A DNA stretch of 55,752 nucleotides. Source: Rhodanobacter sp. (lineage in GTDB: Bacteria > Pseudomonadota > Gammaproteobacteria > Xanthomonadales > Rhodanobacteraceae). The notes under the pieces were generated by a model. The model did no database searches. It saw nothing but the letters and a program-made list of their open reading frames with translations, and was not told the DNA's origin. The stretch lies in assembly GCA_004298505.1 (NCBI GenBank), contig SCRO01000113.1, positions 1 to 55,752 on the forward strand. The letters run 5' to 3'. This document shows positions 1 through 7,758 of this stretch, in pieces. The number at the start of each line of letters is the position of its first letter. The first letter of the stretch is position 1. Both the position numbers and the translations under genes were made by a program.

Positions 1-1
1 C

Positions 2-763
2 ATCGCCGCGTTGCTGGTGATCGACAAGCTGCGCCTGAATCTCGGCCTCGCGGCCGTGGCGCCCAGCCTGCACATGAGCTTCACCGGCAACCCAGGCACC
101 GGCAAGACCACGGTGGCGCTGCGCATGGCCGAGATCCTGCATCGCCTGGGCTATGTGCGAAAGGGTCACCTGGTGGCCGTGACGCGCGATGACCTGGTCG
201 GCCAGTACATCGGCCATACCGCGCCGAAGACTCGCGAAGTATTGAAGAAGGCCATGGGCGGTGTGCTGTTCATCGACGAGGCGTACTACCTGTACCGGCC
301 CGAGAACGAGCGCGACTACGGTCAGGAGGCGATCGAGATCCTGCTGCAGGTGATGGAGAACCAGCGCGACGACCTGGTGGTGATTCTGGCCGGCTACAAG
401 GACCGCATGGACACCTTCTTCAAGTCCAATCCAGGCCTGAGTTCGCGCATTGCCCACCATCTCGATTTCCCCGACTACGCGGTGGATGAGCTGAGCCAGA
501 TCGCCCGGCGCATGCTGGCCCAGCAGCACTACCGGTTCGGCGAAGGTACCGCGGAAGTCTTTCGTGACTACCTCGAATTACGCATGGCGCAGCCGCATTT
601 TGCCAACGCACGCAGCGTGCGCAACGCACTGGACCGCGCGCGTCTGCGCCAGGCCAGCCGCCTGTTTGCCGAGCGTGATCGCGTGCTCGGCGAAGCCGAT
701 CTCACCACCCTCGTCCCGGCCGACTTTCTGGCCAGCCGCGTGTTCCAGAGCCCGAGTAGCTGA
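2..763 (+). CDS. cbbX: Red-type RuBisCO activase CbbX (5' partial)
   Basis: AAA+ ATPase that remodels inhibited red-type (form IC/ID) RuBisCO using ATP. The reading frame is open from base 2 and the N-terminus lies outside the window; about 253 codons remain of a roughly 300-residue family. Walker A (GNPGTGKTT) lies at about bases 86-112 and Walker B ([10 protein letters not shown]) near base 262. The run [15 protein letters not shown] is typical of CbbX pore and arginine-finger regions. It is followed after 7 nt by fructose-bisphosphatase, as in proteobacterial cbb operons. This implies that cbbLS of red type lie just upstream, although they are not visible here. Confidence 0.93.
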   Translation: MAALLVIDKLRLNLGLAAVAPSLHMSFTGNPGTGKTTVALRMAEILHRLGYVRKGHLVAVTRDDLVGQYIGHTAPKTREVLKKAMGGVLFIDEAYYLYRPENERDYGQEAIEILLQVMENQRDDLVVILAGYKDRMDTFFKSNPGLSSRIAHHLDFPDYAVDELSQIARRMLAQQHYRFGEGTAEVFRDYLELRMAQPHFANARSVRNALDRARLRQASRLFAERDRVLGEADLTTLVPADFLASRVFQSPSS

Positions 764-770
764 GGTCGCC

Positions 771-1859
771 ATGCCACTGTCCAAGCGTCCAACCCTGGCC
801 CAGTACCTGATCGAGCAACGTCGCCACTTTCCGCAGGCAAGCGGTGAGCTGAACGCGCTGATTCTCGACGTCTCGATTGCCTGCAAGGCGATTGCCCGCG
901 CGGTGGCTTGCGGCGAGCTTGGCGACAACATGGATGTGGTGGCCGCGGGCGGCGCGATCAACGTGCAAGGCGAGGTACAGAAAAAGCTCGACGTGGTCAG
1001 CAACGCCATGTTCGTGCGTGCGGCCGAGTGGTCCGGGCATCTCGCCGGCATGGCCTCGGAGGAGATGGCCGAGCCGTATCAGATTCCCGAAGCTTACCCG
1101 CGCGGCAAGTATTTGCTGGTGTTCGACCCGCTGGACGGCTCCAGCAACATCGATATGAATGTTTCCGTCGGCAGCATCTTCTCGGTCCTGCGCGCGCCCG
1201 AGGATGTGATCGATTCGGGCCGCGATGTCGTCGAGGCAGACTTCCTGCAGCCGGGTTCGACCCAGGTGGCCGCCGGGTATGCGCTGTACGGCCCCACCAC
1301 CATGCTGGTACTGACGGTTGGCAATGGTGTGGCCGGCTTCACGCTCGACCTCAACCTTGGCGAGTTCAAGCTCACCCATGCGGATATCCGGGTGCCCGAG
1401 GATAGCCATGAGTTCGCCATCAACAGCTCCAACAGCCGCTTCTGGGAGCCGCCAGTTACGCGCTATGTGGATGAATGTCTGGCCGGCAGATCCGGCACCC
1501 GTGGCAAGGACTTCAACATGCGCTGGATCGCCAGCATGGTGGCCGAGGCGCATCGCATCCTCATGCGCGGCGGCGTGTTCCTGTACCCACCCGACAGCAA
1601 GGACCCGGACCGGGCCGGGCGGCTGCGACTGTTGTACGAGGCCAACCCGATCGGCTTTGTGATGGAGCAGGCAGGAGGTCGCGCCAGCACGGGTCGACAG
1701 CGCGTGTTGGGGGTGGCACCCAGTTCGCTCCATCAGCGTATTGGCCTCGTGTTCGGTTCCAGGCATGAAGTCGAACGCATCGAAAGCTATCACCACGATA
1801 GCACCAGGCGCGAGGCGCCCAATCCGCTGTTTGTCGCCCGCGGTCTGTTCCGCGACTGA
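771..1859 (+). CDS. cbbF: Class I fructose-1,6-bisphosphatase
   Basis: Hydrolyses fructose-1,6-bisphosphate to fructose-6-phosphate in the Calvin cycle and gluconeogenesis; cytosolic. The ATG at 771 follows cbbX by 7 nt and gives 362 residues, within the range of class I enzymes. The metal-binding core [11 protein letters not shown] sits at residues 118-128 (bases 1122-1154). The C-terminal part has the substrate-binding segments expected of the family, such as [22 protein letters not shown] longer in-frame extension upstream exists but overlaps cbbX and was rejected. Context favours the Calvin-cycle role (cbbF) over a housekeeping fbp, although this may be the only copy. Confidence 0.93.
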   Translation: MPLSKRPTLAQYLIEQRRHFPQASGELNALILDVSIACKAIARAVACGELGDNMDVVAAGGAINVQGEVQKKLDVVSNAMFVRAAEWSGHLAGMASEEMAEPYQIPEAYPRGKYLLVFDPLDGSSNIDMNVSVGSIFSVLRAPEDVIDSGRDVVEADFLQPGSTQVAAGYALYGPTTMLVLTVGNGVAGFTLDLNLGEFKLTHADIRVPEDSHEFAINSSNSRFWEPPVTRYVDECLAGRSGTRGKDFNMRWIASMVAEAHRILMRGGVFLYPPDSKDPDRAGRLRLLYEANPIGFVMEQAGGRASTGRQRVLGVAPSSLHQRIGLVFGSRHEVERIESYHHDSTRREAPNPLFVARGLFRD

Positions 1860-1868
1860 GGAAAGCCC

Positions 1869-2753
1869 ATGTCCGAACGTCACCCGATCATCGCCATCAC
1901 AGGTTCGTCCGGCGCCGGCACCACGTCGGTAACGCATACCTTCCAGAACATTTTTCGACGCGAGGGCGTCAGCGCCGCGGTCGTCGAAGGTGACAGTTTC
2001 CATCGTTACGACCGCAAGGAGATGCAGCAACGGATGGCCGCGGCCGAGCAAGGCGGTGACAAGCACTTCAGCCATTTCGGGCCCGACAACAACCTGTTCG
2101 TCGAACTCGAGCAGATGTTTCGAAGCTATGCGGAAACAGGGAACGGCCGCTGCAGGAAATACCTGCATGATGTCGACGAGGCCGCGCCCTACCAGCAGGC
2201 GCCCGGCACCTTTACGCCGTGGGAAGATCTGCCATCCGATACCGATCTGCTCTTCTATGAAGGCCTGCATGGCGCGGTGGCCACGGCGCAGGTCGATGTC
2301 GCACAGCATCCCGACCTGCTGATCGGGGTGGTGCCGGTGATCAATCTGGAATGGATCCAGAAGCTCTGGCGCGACAAGAACATGCGCGGCTACACCGCCG
2401 AGGCGGTGACCGATACCATCCTGCGCCGCATGCCCGATTATGTGAATTACATTTGCCCGCAATTCTCGCGCACCGATGTCAATTTCCAGCGCGTGCCGGT
2501 GGTGGATACCTCCAACCCATTCATCTCGCGCGACATACCGAGCGCCGCCGAGAGCATTTGCGTGATCCGCTTTCGCAACCCGAAGGGTATCGATTTCCCC
2601 TACCTGTTGAACATGATCCACAACTCGTCGATGTCCCGCGCCAACACGATCGTGGTGCCGGGCGGAAAAATGGAGCTGGCCATGCAGATGATCTTCACTC
2701 CCTTCATCTGGCGCATGATGGAGCGCCGCAAGCGTGCCATCGGGGTGCTGTGA
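1869..2753 (+). CDS. cbbP: Phosphoribulokinase
   Basis: Phosphorylates ribulose-5-phosphate to ribulose-1,5-bisphosphate, the Calvin-cycle-specific step that feeds RuBisCO. It is a 294-residue proteobacterial-type enzyme with a P-loop GSSGAGTTS at residues 12-20. Family signatures [10 protein letters not shown] and the Walker-B-like FYEGLHG are present. It starts 9 nt after cbbF, and its stop codon overlaps the start of the transketolase remnant (ATGA at 2752-2755), which indicates translational coupling. The reading frame appears intact, in contrast to the following gene. Confidence 0.95.
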   Translation: MSERHPIIAITGSSGAGTTSVTHTFQNIFRREGVSAAVVEGDSFHRYDRKEMQQRMAAAEQGGDKHFSHFGPDNNLFVELEQMFRSYAETGNGRCRKYLHDVDEAAPYQQAPGTFTPWEDLPSDTDLLFYEGLHGAVATAQVDVAQHPDLLIGVVPVINLEWIQKLWRDKNMRGYTAEAVTDTILRRMPDYVNYICPQFSRTDVNFQRVPVVDTSNPFISRDIPSAAESICVIRFRNPKGIDFPYLLNMIHNSSMSRANTIVVPGGKMELAMQMIFTPFIWRMMERRKRAIGVL

Positions 2754-3148
2754 TGACAGCATCCTCGAGTGTTCGCGTGCTGCGCGGCGAGGCGTCGCGT
2801 GATCAGCGCGCCAATGCCTTGCGCGCGCTGGCGATGGATGCGGTGCAACAGGCCAGGTCGGGGCACCCTGGTGCGCCGATGGGCATGGCCGAGATGGCCG
2901 TGGCTTTGTGGGGGCGTCACCTGCGGCACAATCCCGGCAATCCGCACTGGATAAACCGTGACCGGTTTGTGCTGAGCGACGGTCATGCCTCGATGCTGCT
3001 GTCGCGGCAGAACCTGCCGGTGCAGCCGCGAAGTGCGAAACAGCCCGCGATGATCGGTTGCGGCGGCTATGTGCTGAGCGAACCCGCGCGGAGCGCGCGC
3101 GACACCGCGGTAGGCCTGGCCGAGCTGGTGCGCGAGACGCTCGCATGA
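2753..3148 (+). pseudogene. cbbT: Transketolase remnant with internal deletion
   Basis: An open frame of 131 codons joins two distant parts of transketolase. Residues 1 to about 82 match the N-terminus (thiamine-PP region [19 protein letters not shown], ending at [10 protein letters not shown]). The next residues, [11 protein letters not shown] and GGYVL, belong to the pyrimidine-binding half roughly 380 residues further on in intact enzymes of about 670 residues. The final 25 codons are not clearly recognisable. The frame stays open and overlaps the cbbZ start (ATGA at 3145-3148). At the junction the bases TGCTGCTGT could have been present at both break points, which would fit a deletion at a short direct repeat. 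The product cannot be a working transketolase. Confidence 0.85.
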
Positions 3149-3831
3149 CGATCAAGCTGGTCAGCTTCGACCTTGACGGCACGCTGGTTGATACCGCCGG
3201 CGAGATTGCCGTGGCGGTCAACCGAACGCTGGCAGATTTCGAGCGCGGGCCCCATCCGCAGGCGGCGATCGAGCAATTGATCGGTGCCGGCGCGCACGAG
3301 CTGATGCGCCGGTTGTTGCGGCAGATCGATGTCGGTGGAGCGCTTGACGCGACACAGGTGCTGGCCAGATTCGATCAGCACTATGCGGACACCGCCGGAA
3401 CGTTCGGACAGGCTTACCCGGGTTGCTGCGAAGCCTTGCAATCGTTGCGCGATGACGGCGTGCAGTTGGCGTGCGTCACCAACAAGGAGATGCGGCATGC
3501 CGGTCACGTGCTCGCGGTGAACCAGCTCACCGACTACTTCGAGTTGGTGATCGGCGGCGACTCGCTACCTTGCAAAAAACCCGATGCCAGCGTGCTGCGC
3601 CACGTCCTGGCTACCTTCGACAGCACCCCGGGCCAGGCCGCCCACGTGGGCGATTCGGAGACCGACATTGCCGCTGCACGCAATGCCGGGGTGGCTGCCT
3701 GGGCGGTGCCCTGGGGCTATAACTCCGGTCGTCCGGTGGCTGCCGCAGCACCTGACCGCCTTTTCCAAAGCATGGCCGAGATTGCCCAACTGGTGCGCAT
3801 GTTGCGTGCCACCCCTGCATGGTCATCCTGA
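3145..3831 (+). CDS. cbbZ: Phosphoglycolate phosphatase, HAD family
   Basis: Dephosphorylates 2-phosphoglycolate, the product of RuBisCO oxygenation. The protein has 228 residues, normal for CbbZ/Gph. HAD motif I is DLDGT with nucleophile Asp9 and Asp11; motif II is in CVTNK; motif III is the Lys of CKKPD; motif IV is GDSETD. The start at 3145 overlaps the stop of the transketolase remnant by 4 nt, so translation is probably coupled to it. That may explain why the remnant frame is maintained. Position inside a cbb operon supports the photorespiratory role. Confidence 0.92.
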   Translation: MTIKLVSFDLDGTLVDTAGEIAVAVNRTLADFERGPHPQAAIEQLIGAGAHELMRRLLRQIDVGGALDATQVLARFDQHYADTAGTFGQAYPGCCEALQSLRDDGVQLACVTNKEMRHAGHVLAVNQLTDYFELVIGGDSLPCKKPDASVLRHVLATFDSTPGQAAHVGDSETDIAAARNAGVAAWAVPWGYNSGRPVAAAAPDRLFQSMAEIAQLVRMLRATPAWSS

Positions 3832-3848
3832 CTGACCCGGAGAACCGC

Positions 3849-4030
3849 ATGGCCCTCGTTTCGCTGCGCCAGGTGCTTGATCACGCCGCCGAACATGATT
3901 ACGGCGTGCCGGCATTCAACGTCAATAACCTCGAACGATGATGGACGGCTCGTTGCTGGAAGATGCGCTGATCCGGGATGTGGACGGCACGCTGGCCGAA
4001 ACCGGAGGATGCACCACGCAAGAAGCCTGA
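3849..4030 (+). pseudogene. cbbA: Class II fructose-bisphosphate aldolase remnant
   Basis: The ATG at 3849 opens 30 codons that match the N-terminus of CbbA-type class II aldolase ([14 protein letters not shown], then [12 protein letters not shown]) and ends at TGA 3939-3941. In another frame, starting at 3938, MMDGSLLED follows; this is the substrate-binding segment that normally lies about 80 residues into the enzyme. That frame stops at 4028-4030. A segment between the two parts and the whole C-terminal part are therefore missing and the join is out of frame. With the transketolase remnant this makes two broken genes in one operon. Confidence 0.8.
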
Positions 4031-4124
4031 CTGGCGGCAACCCCTGTGTGTGCAGACATACCCGGAACCGTGGCGGGTTTGATTGGTTTTGCGGGTTCGC
4101 CTGAAACTGGCTGAAACCCTTAGC

Positions 4125-4210
4125 TGGTACCGGTGAGAGGACTCGAACCTCCACTGTGTCACCACAAGCGGATTTTGAGTCCGCCGCGTCTACCATTCCG
4201 CCACACCGGC
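4125..4210 (-). tRNA. tRNA-Leu (anticodon CAA)
   Basis: The reverse complement folds as an 86-nt class II tRNA. The acceptor arms are GCCGGTG and CACCGGT, with a discriminator A and an encoded CCA. The anticodon stem GCGGA/TCCGC holds the loop CTCAAAA with anticodon CAA, reading UUG. A long variable arm (between TCCGC and the T arm) is present, and the T arm contains GGTTCGAGTCC. The size and the variable arm fit leucine. Confidence 0.96.
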
Positions 4211-4225
4211 ATGTGTGAGCTCGGC

Positions 4226-4254
4226 ATTATGCCGGGTTCAGTGCACGCGGTCGA
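4226..4254 (-). promoter_or_regulatory. Probable sigma-70 promoter of tRNA-Leu
   Basis: On the minus strand TCGACC (4254-4249) and CATAAT (4231-4226) are separated by 17 nt. The -10 box ends 15 nt before the tRNA 5' end, suitable for a short leader. The rest of the stretch to metX (up to 4509) shows no gene I can recognise. Confidence 0.5.
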
Positions 4255-4509
4255 GTCCCCCCTGGCGCACGTCGCGGTTGTATCAGCGATCCTGCGCTAG
4301 CGGATGGGAGACCGTGCAACGGAGCCGCGGGCAGGGTGGCGGCCTTGTCGCGGATCGGCGCGCGCCGGTTGTCGGGGAGTTCGTGCCTGGTGGGGCTTGG
4401 CCACGGTGGCGTCGATCGCATCGATCAGGGCGCGGCCGCCGGGCAGATGCGGGGCGGGCTTGGCGGTCCCGATTGATGCGTGGTGCGAGCCAGGTTGTCA
4501 GCGCGGTTG

Positions 4510-5619
4510 TCAGGCCGCTACCAGGCGATTCAGGAACCCGCCTATTGCGGGGCTGTAGTGCTCGATATCGACCAGGAAGGCGTCATGGCCCTGCGGCGAG
4601 TCCAGTGCCACGAATTCCACCTTGGCACCGGCGGCTTCCAGGCCGGCGACGATCTGTTCCTGCTGTTGCAAGGGGAACAGGATGTCGGTGCTTACGCCGA
4701 TCACCATGGCCTGCTCGATGCGGATGCGCTTGAGGCCTTCATGCACGTTGCCGTGGCCGTATTCAGCCATGTCGAACCAGTCACTGGCGCGCGACAGGTA
4801 CAGATAGCAGTTGGGGTCGAAATGGCGCACGAAACGCTGCGCATGGCCTTCGAGATAGGACTCGACCTGGAATTCCAGGCCGAACGGCTGGTCCTCGCGC
4901 TGCTCGGGATCGAGCCGGATGCGTGCGAAGCGGCCGTTCCATTCCATCGCCGAGCGATAGGTGATCACGCCGAGCTTGCGCGCGATGCTCATGCCGATGT
5001 CGGGATAGCTCTCGTCGTCGTAGAGGCCTTCGTTCCAGTGTCGGTCGAGACGAATTGCTTCGCGCTGCAGCGAGCGGATCGCGATCGCGAACGCTTGCGC
5101 TTGCGGCGCGGTGTCGACGCTGATGTGGGCTCTCACGCTGCCTGGGTGCAGCAGCATGTAGGCCAGTGCACTCATGCCGCCCATTGAGCAGCCGATCAGG
5201 CAGGCCAGGCGCTCGATGCCGAGGCCGCTGACGACCGCGTGTGCCGCGTTGGCCACGTCTTCCAGCGACAGTTGGGGGAAATCCAGCCGGTAGGGCTCGC
5301 CGGTGTCAGGGTCGATCGAGGCGGGGGAGCTGGAGCCCTTGTCGCTGCCCAGCGAATTCACGCAGATCACGAACCAGCGATCCGTGTCGATCGCTTTGCC
5401 GGGGCCGGCCATTTCCTGCCACCAGCCCCGGCTGGGATCTTCTTCGCAGGATGTCATGTGCGCGCTGGGCGAGAGGCCGGTCAGTACCAGCACCGCGTTG
5501 TCGCGCGCGGCGTTGAGCGTGCCCCAGGTCTCGTAGGCGACATGGGCGCGGTGCAGTTCGCCGCCACGCTTCATCGAGAATGGCGAGGGCAGAGGGAAGT
5601 AGCGGCGTGCGTCGCCCAT
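4510..5619 (-). CDS. metX: MetX-family homoserine/serine O-acyltransferase
   Basis: Alpha/beta-hydrolase acyltransferase of methionine or cysteine synthesis that acylates homoserine or serine from an acyl-CoA. The nucleophile elbow GCSMGGM places Ser145, with a late Asp (STDILFP) and His (GHDAFL) completing the triad. Length is 369 residues, normal for MetX. The segments GLSPSAH and DKGSSSPASIDPDTG resemble the Xanthomonadales branch in which succinyl-CoA and serine specificities have been reported, so the exact substrate cannot be read from sequence. The start lies 2 nt after the ccmI stop, so it is probably the last gene of the ccm transcript. Confidence 0.88.
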   Translation of the reverse strand: MGDARRYFPLPSPFSMKRGGELHRAHVAYETWGTLNAARDNAVLVLTGLSPSAHMTSCEEDPSRGWWQEMAGPGKAIDTDRWFVICVNSLGSDKGSSSPASIDPDTGEPYRLDFPQLSLEDVANAAHAVVSGLGIERLACLIGCSMGGMSALAYMLLHPGSVRAHISVDTAPQAQAFAIAIRSLQREAIRLDRHWNEGLYDDESYPDIGMSIARKLGVITYRSAMEWNGRFARIRLDPEQREDQPFGLEFQVESYLEGHAQRFVRHFDPNCYLYLSRASDWFDMAEYGHGNVHEGLKRIRIEQAMVIGVSTDILFPLQQQEQIVAGLEAAGAKVEFVALDSPQGHDAFLVDIEHYSPAIGGFLNRLVAA

Positions 5620-5621
5620 CT

Positions 5622-6677
5622 TCAGTGCACCTTGTCGATTGTGATCTTGACCGGGGCCTTGTTCTCGACCGCCACCACGCCGGCGGTGCCTTCCAGGTCG
5701 CCGGGCTGGGCCGTCGGCTGGCCGCTGCGGCTGACTCTTGCACCAACGAAAACCTGTGTCGCCGACGACAGCTTGAGCGCCGGCGTCATCGCCATCGCAT
5801 CGGTCAAGGTGACGGTGGCGGGAAGCTTGACAGGATCGACTTTGGCCACGGCCAGCGGCAGCGGCGGGCCATCCGGCGCCCGCGCGTAGACGTAGAGCAC
5901 GTCGCCCTTGGCCAGCTTGTCTTTCAGTGCCGGGGCCAGGGTGACTTCCACCTGCATCGAAGCGCCCTGTGGTGCCACTGCCGATGCTGTGCTGGAGGCG
6001 CTGGCAGGCGCGCCGCCGGCACGAGCGTCGGCCACCGCGATCTGTGCGGCCACGGATTTGGCCACGCTGGAACCGGGCTCGAGTTGCGGTTGCAGCAGCC
6101 GCCAGGTCGCCGCTGCGGTGCGGTAGTCACCACGTTGAAAGTCGCTGGTTCCGAGCAGCCACAGCCCGCGTTGGCTGTCCGGATGCAACTGCACCGCGCG
6201 CTGGAGCAATTCGCGGGCACGGCCTTCAATTCGGTGGTCGGGATGCAGCACCGAATCGTTCTCGGCCCAACCGACCATCGCCTCGGCGTTGTTGACATCG
6301 AGCTTCAGCACATGCTCGTAGGCGTCGCGCGCGTCGCCGGGCTGGTGCCGCATCGTGCTGGTCTGCGCCAGCAGCAGCCAGCCCTGCTCGTCGTCGGGTT
6401 GCTGTGCCAGATGGTCGCGCAGTTCGGCAATCGCTTGCGGCAGGCTGAGCTGGTTTTCCGCCTGTGCAGAAACCTCATTGATGGCGGCTGGCGTGCCGAC
6501 CTGCAGGTACAGCATGCCAGCGCTCAGCGGCAGTACCAAGGCGATGGTCAAACTGAGCACGAATACGCCGCGGCTGCGGCCGAAGCGACGTCCCTGGCGT
6601 ACCAGCGGCACCAGCAGCACAGCCAGCGCCAGCGCCACCATCAACGCGGCCAGCACGATAAAAACGATCTTCACCAC
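5622..6677 (-). CDS. ccmI: Cytochrome c maturation protein CcmI (CycH)
   Basis: Apocytochrome chaperone of the system I (Ccm) heme lyase complex, anchored in the inner membrane. Two membrane segments lie at about residues 1-25 and 40-62 (VFVLSLTIALVLPLSAGMLY). They are followed by a periplasmic domain with TPR-like helices (DEQGWLLLAQTSTM and similar) and a C-terminal beta-rich domain. Length is 351 residues. It overlaps ccmH by 7 nt, consistent with one operon. Confidence 0.9.
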   Translation of the reverse strand: MVKIVFIVLAALMVALALAVLLVPLVRQGRRFGRSRGVFVLSLTIALVLPLSAGMLYLQVGTPAAINEVSAQAENQLSLPQAIAELRDHLAQQPDDEQGWLLLAQTSTMRHQPGDARDAYEHVLKLDVNNAEAMVGWAENDSVLHPDHRIEGRARELLQRAVQLHPDSQRGLWLLGTSDFQRGDYRTAAATWRLLQPQLEPGSSVAKSVAAQIAVADARAGGAPASASSTASAVAPQGASMQVEVTLAPALKDKLAKGDVLYVYARAPDGPPLPLAVAKVDPVKLPATVTLTDAMAMTPALKLSSATQVFVGARVSRSGQPTAQPGDLEGTAGVVAVENKAPVKITIDKVH

Positions 6678-7219
6678 TCTTCCCCGTTGTCGGCGTTGTC
6701 GCCGACCGTCGTTGCCTGCATCCCGTCGCGCTTGCGTTTGCGGATCGCCACCAGCACCACGCCGGCGCCGCCGAGCAGGATCAGCGGCGGGCCGAACCAG
6801 AGCAGCAAGGTGCCCGGTTTCAGTGGTGGGTCGTACAGGATGTAATCGGAATAGCGCGCGACCAGGTATTGCTTGATTTCTTCATCGCTCTTGCCTTCGC
6901 GCATCAGCTTGAAGATCTGGTTGCGCAGGTCGCGTGCGATCGGCGCATTGGAATCGGCCAGTGTCTCGTTCTGGCACATCGGGCAGCGCAACTGTCGGGT
7001 GAGGTGCTGGAAGCGCAGCTCTTGCGCATGGTTGGCGAAGGGCATCGGCTCGATTGCCTGCGCGTGCGCCGCGCCCGCAAACATCAGCATCGCCACCATG
7101 AACATGAACGCGCGTAGGAGCCCGCTCGCGGGCGATGCTCCTGTGCTGATCCCCCCTCGTGCATCCAAAGCAACAGCATCGCCCGCAAGCGGGCTCCTAC
7201 GCGTGCGGAGGCGGATCAC
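6671..7219 (-). CDS. ccmH: Cytochrome c maturation protein CcmH with repeat-derived N-terminus
   Basis: Periplasmic, membrane-anchored thioredox protein that reduces and presents apocytochrome c. The active motif LRCPMCQ is followed by NETLADSNAPIARDLR, and a C-terminal membrane segment is present. I chose the GTG at 7219: a strong GGAGG lies 5 nt upstream and the GTG overlaps the ccmG stop. With this start, codons 6-37 are encoded by an inserted REP-like inverted repeat (7112-7202). A short native N-terminus (MIRLR) then runs through repeat-encoded residues into the hydrophobic signal segment (MFMVAMLMFAGAAHA). An alternative start is ATG 7105, but it has no visible ribosome binding site. 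Confidence 0.87.
   Translation of the reverse strand: MIRLRTRRSPLAGDAVALDARGGISTGASPASGLLRAFMFMVAMLMFAGAAHAQAIEPMPFANHAQELRFQHLTRQLRCPMCQNETLADSNAPIARDLRNQIFKLMREGKSDEEIKQYLVARYSDYILYDPPLKPGTLLLWFGPPLILLGGAGVVLVAIRKRKRDGMQATTVGDNADNGEEW
7112..7202. repeat. REP-like inverted repeat inside ccmH
   Basis: Two 28-bp arms (7112-7139 and 7175-7202) are inverted copies with one mismatch and contain GTAGGAGCCCGC followed by GCGGGCGATGCT. Each arm can also fold on itself (GCCCGC/GCGGGC). The pair flanks a 35-nt spacer, like the twin REP (BIME) elements found between genes in Xanthomonadales and Pseudomonas. Here it lies within the 5' coding part of ccmH and preserves the reading frame. Confidence 0.85.
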
Positions 7220-7758
7220 GGCGCCTCCTTCAGCATGGCGGCGATCGCCGGCTTCAGTTTCGTCGCCAGCACATCCGGGGTGATCGGTCCGATGTGCTTG
7301 TAGCGGATCACACCCTTGGCATCGATCAGGAAACTTTCCGGTGCGCCGTAGACGCCGAAGTCGATCGCAGTCCGGCCGGATTCGTCGGCGATCAGCAAGG
7401 CGTAGGGATTACCATGCGCAGCCAGCCAGCCCTTGGCGTCGGCCGGCGCATCCTTGTAGTTGTAGCCGACCAGTTTCACGCCCAGGCTCGGTGCCGCAGC
7501 CTCCAGCACGGGGTGTTCCACGCCGCATTCGATACACCAGCTGGCAAACACGTTGAGCAGATAGGGCTGACCTAGCAGATCAGCCTTGCTGACCATCTGC
7601 GTGGGCTCGTACAGCTTGGGCAGGTTGAAGGCTGGCGCCGGCTTGTTCAGCAACGGCGTGGGGATCGCGTTCGGATCGTTCCGGGTGTTCCACCAGATGC
7701 CGAAACCGAACAGGCCCATCAGCAGCATGAAACCGATGAATGGCAGCAGGCGGTTCAT
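7216..7758 (-). CDS. ccmG: Thiol:disulfide interchange protein CcmG/DsbE
   Basis: Membrane-anchored periplasmic thioredoxin that keeps apocytochrome CxxCH cysteines reduced. An N-terminal anchor (LLPFIGFMLLMGLFGFGIWW) precedes a thioredoxin domain whose active site reads WCIEC, a variant of the usual WCEPC/WCVPC. The family cis-proline region GAPESFLID is present. It is 180 residues long from ATG 7758, which overlaps the ccmF stop (ATGA), and it ends overlapping ccmH. Confidence 0.93.
   Translation of the reverse strand: MNRLLPFIGFMLLMGLFGFGIWWNTRNDPNAIPTPLLNKPAPAFNLPKLYEPTQMVSKADLLGQPYLLNVFASWCIECGVEHPVLEAAAPSLGVKLVGYNYKDAPADAKGWLAAHGNPYALLIADESGRTAIDFGVYGAPESFLIDAKGVIRYKHIGPITPDVLATKLKPAIAAMLKEAP

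Noticed and set aside
702..3221. An 839-codon open frame on the minus strand
   Set aside because: It runs antisense to FBPase and PRK, which have full motif sets; the reading is a high-GC shadow with no recognisable domain.
4215..4733. Plus-strand ORF downstream of the tRNA
   Set aside because: It overlaps metX on the opposite strand and has no motif or conserved feature.
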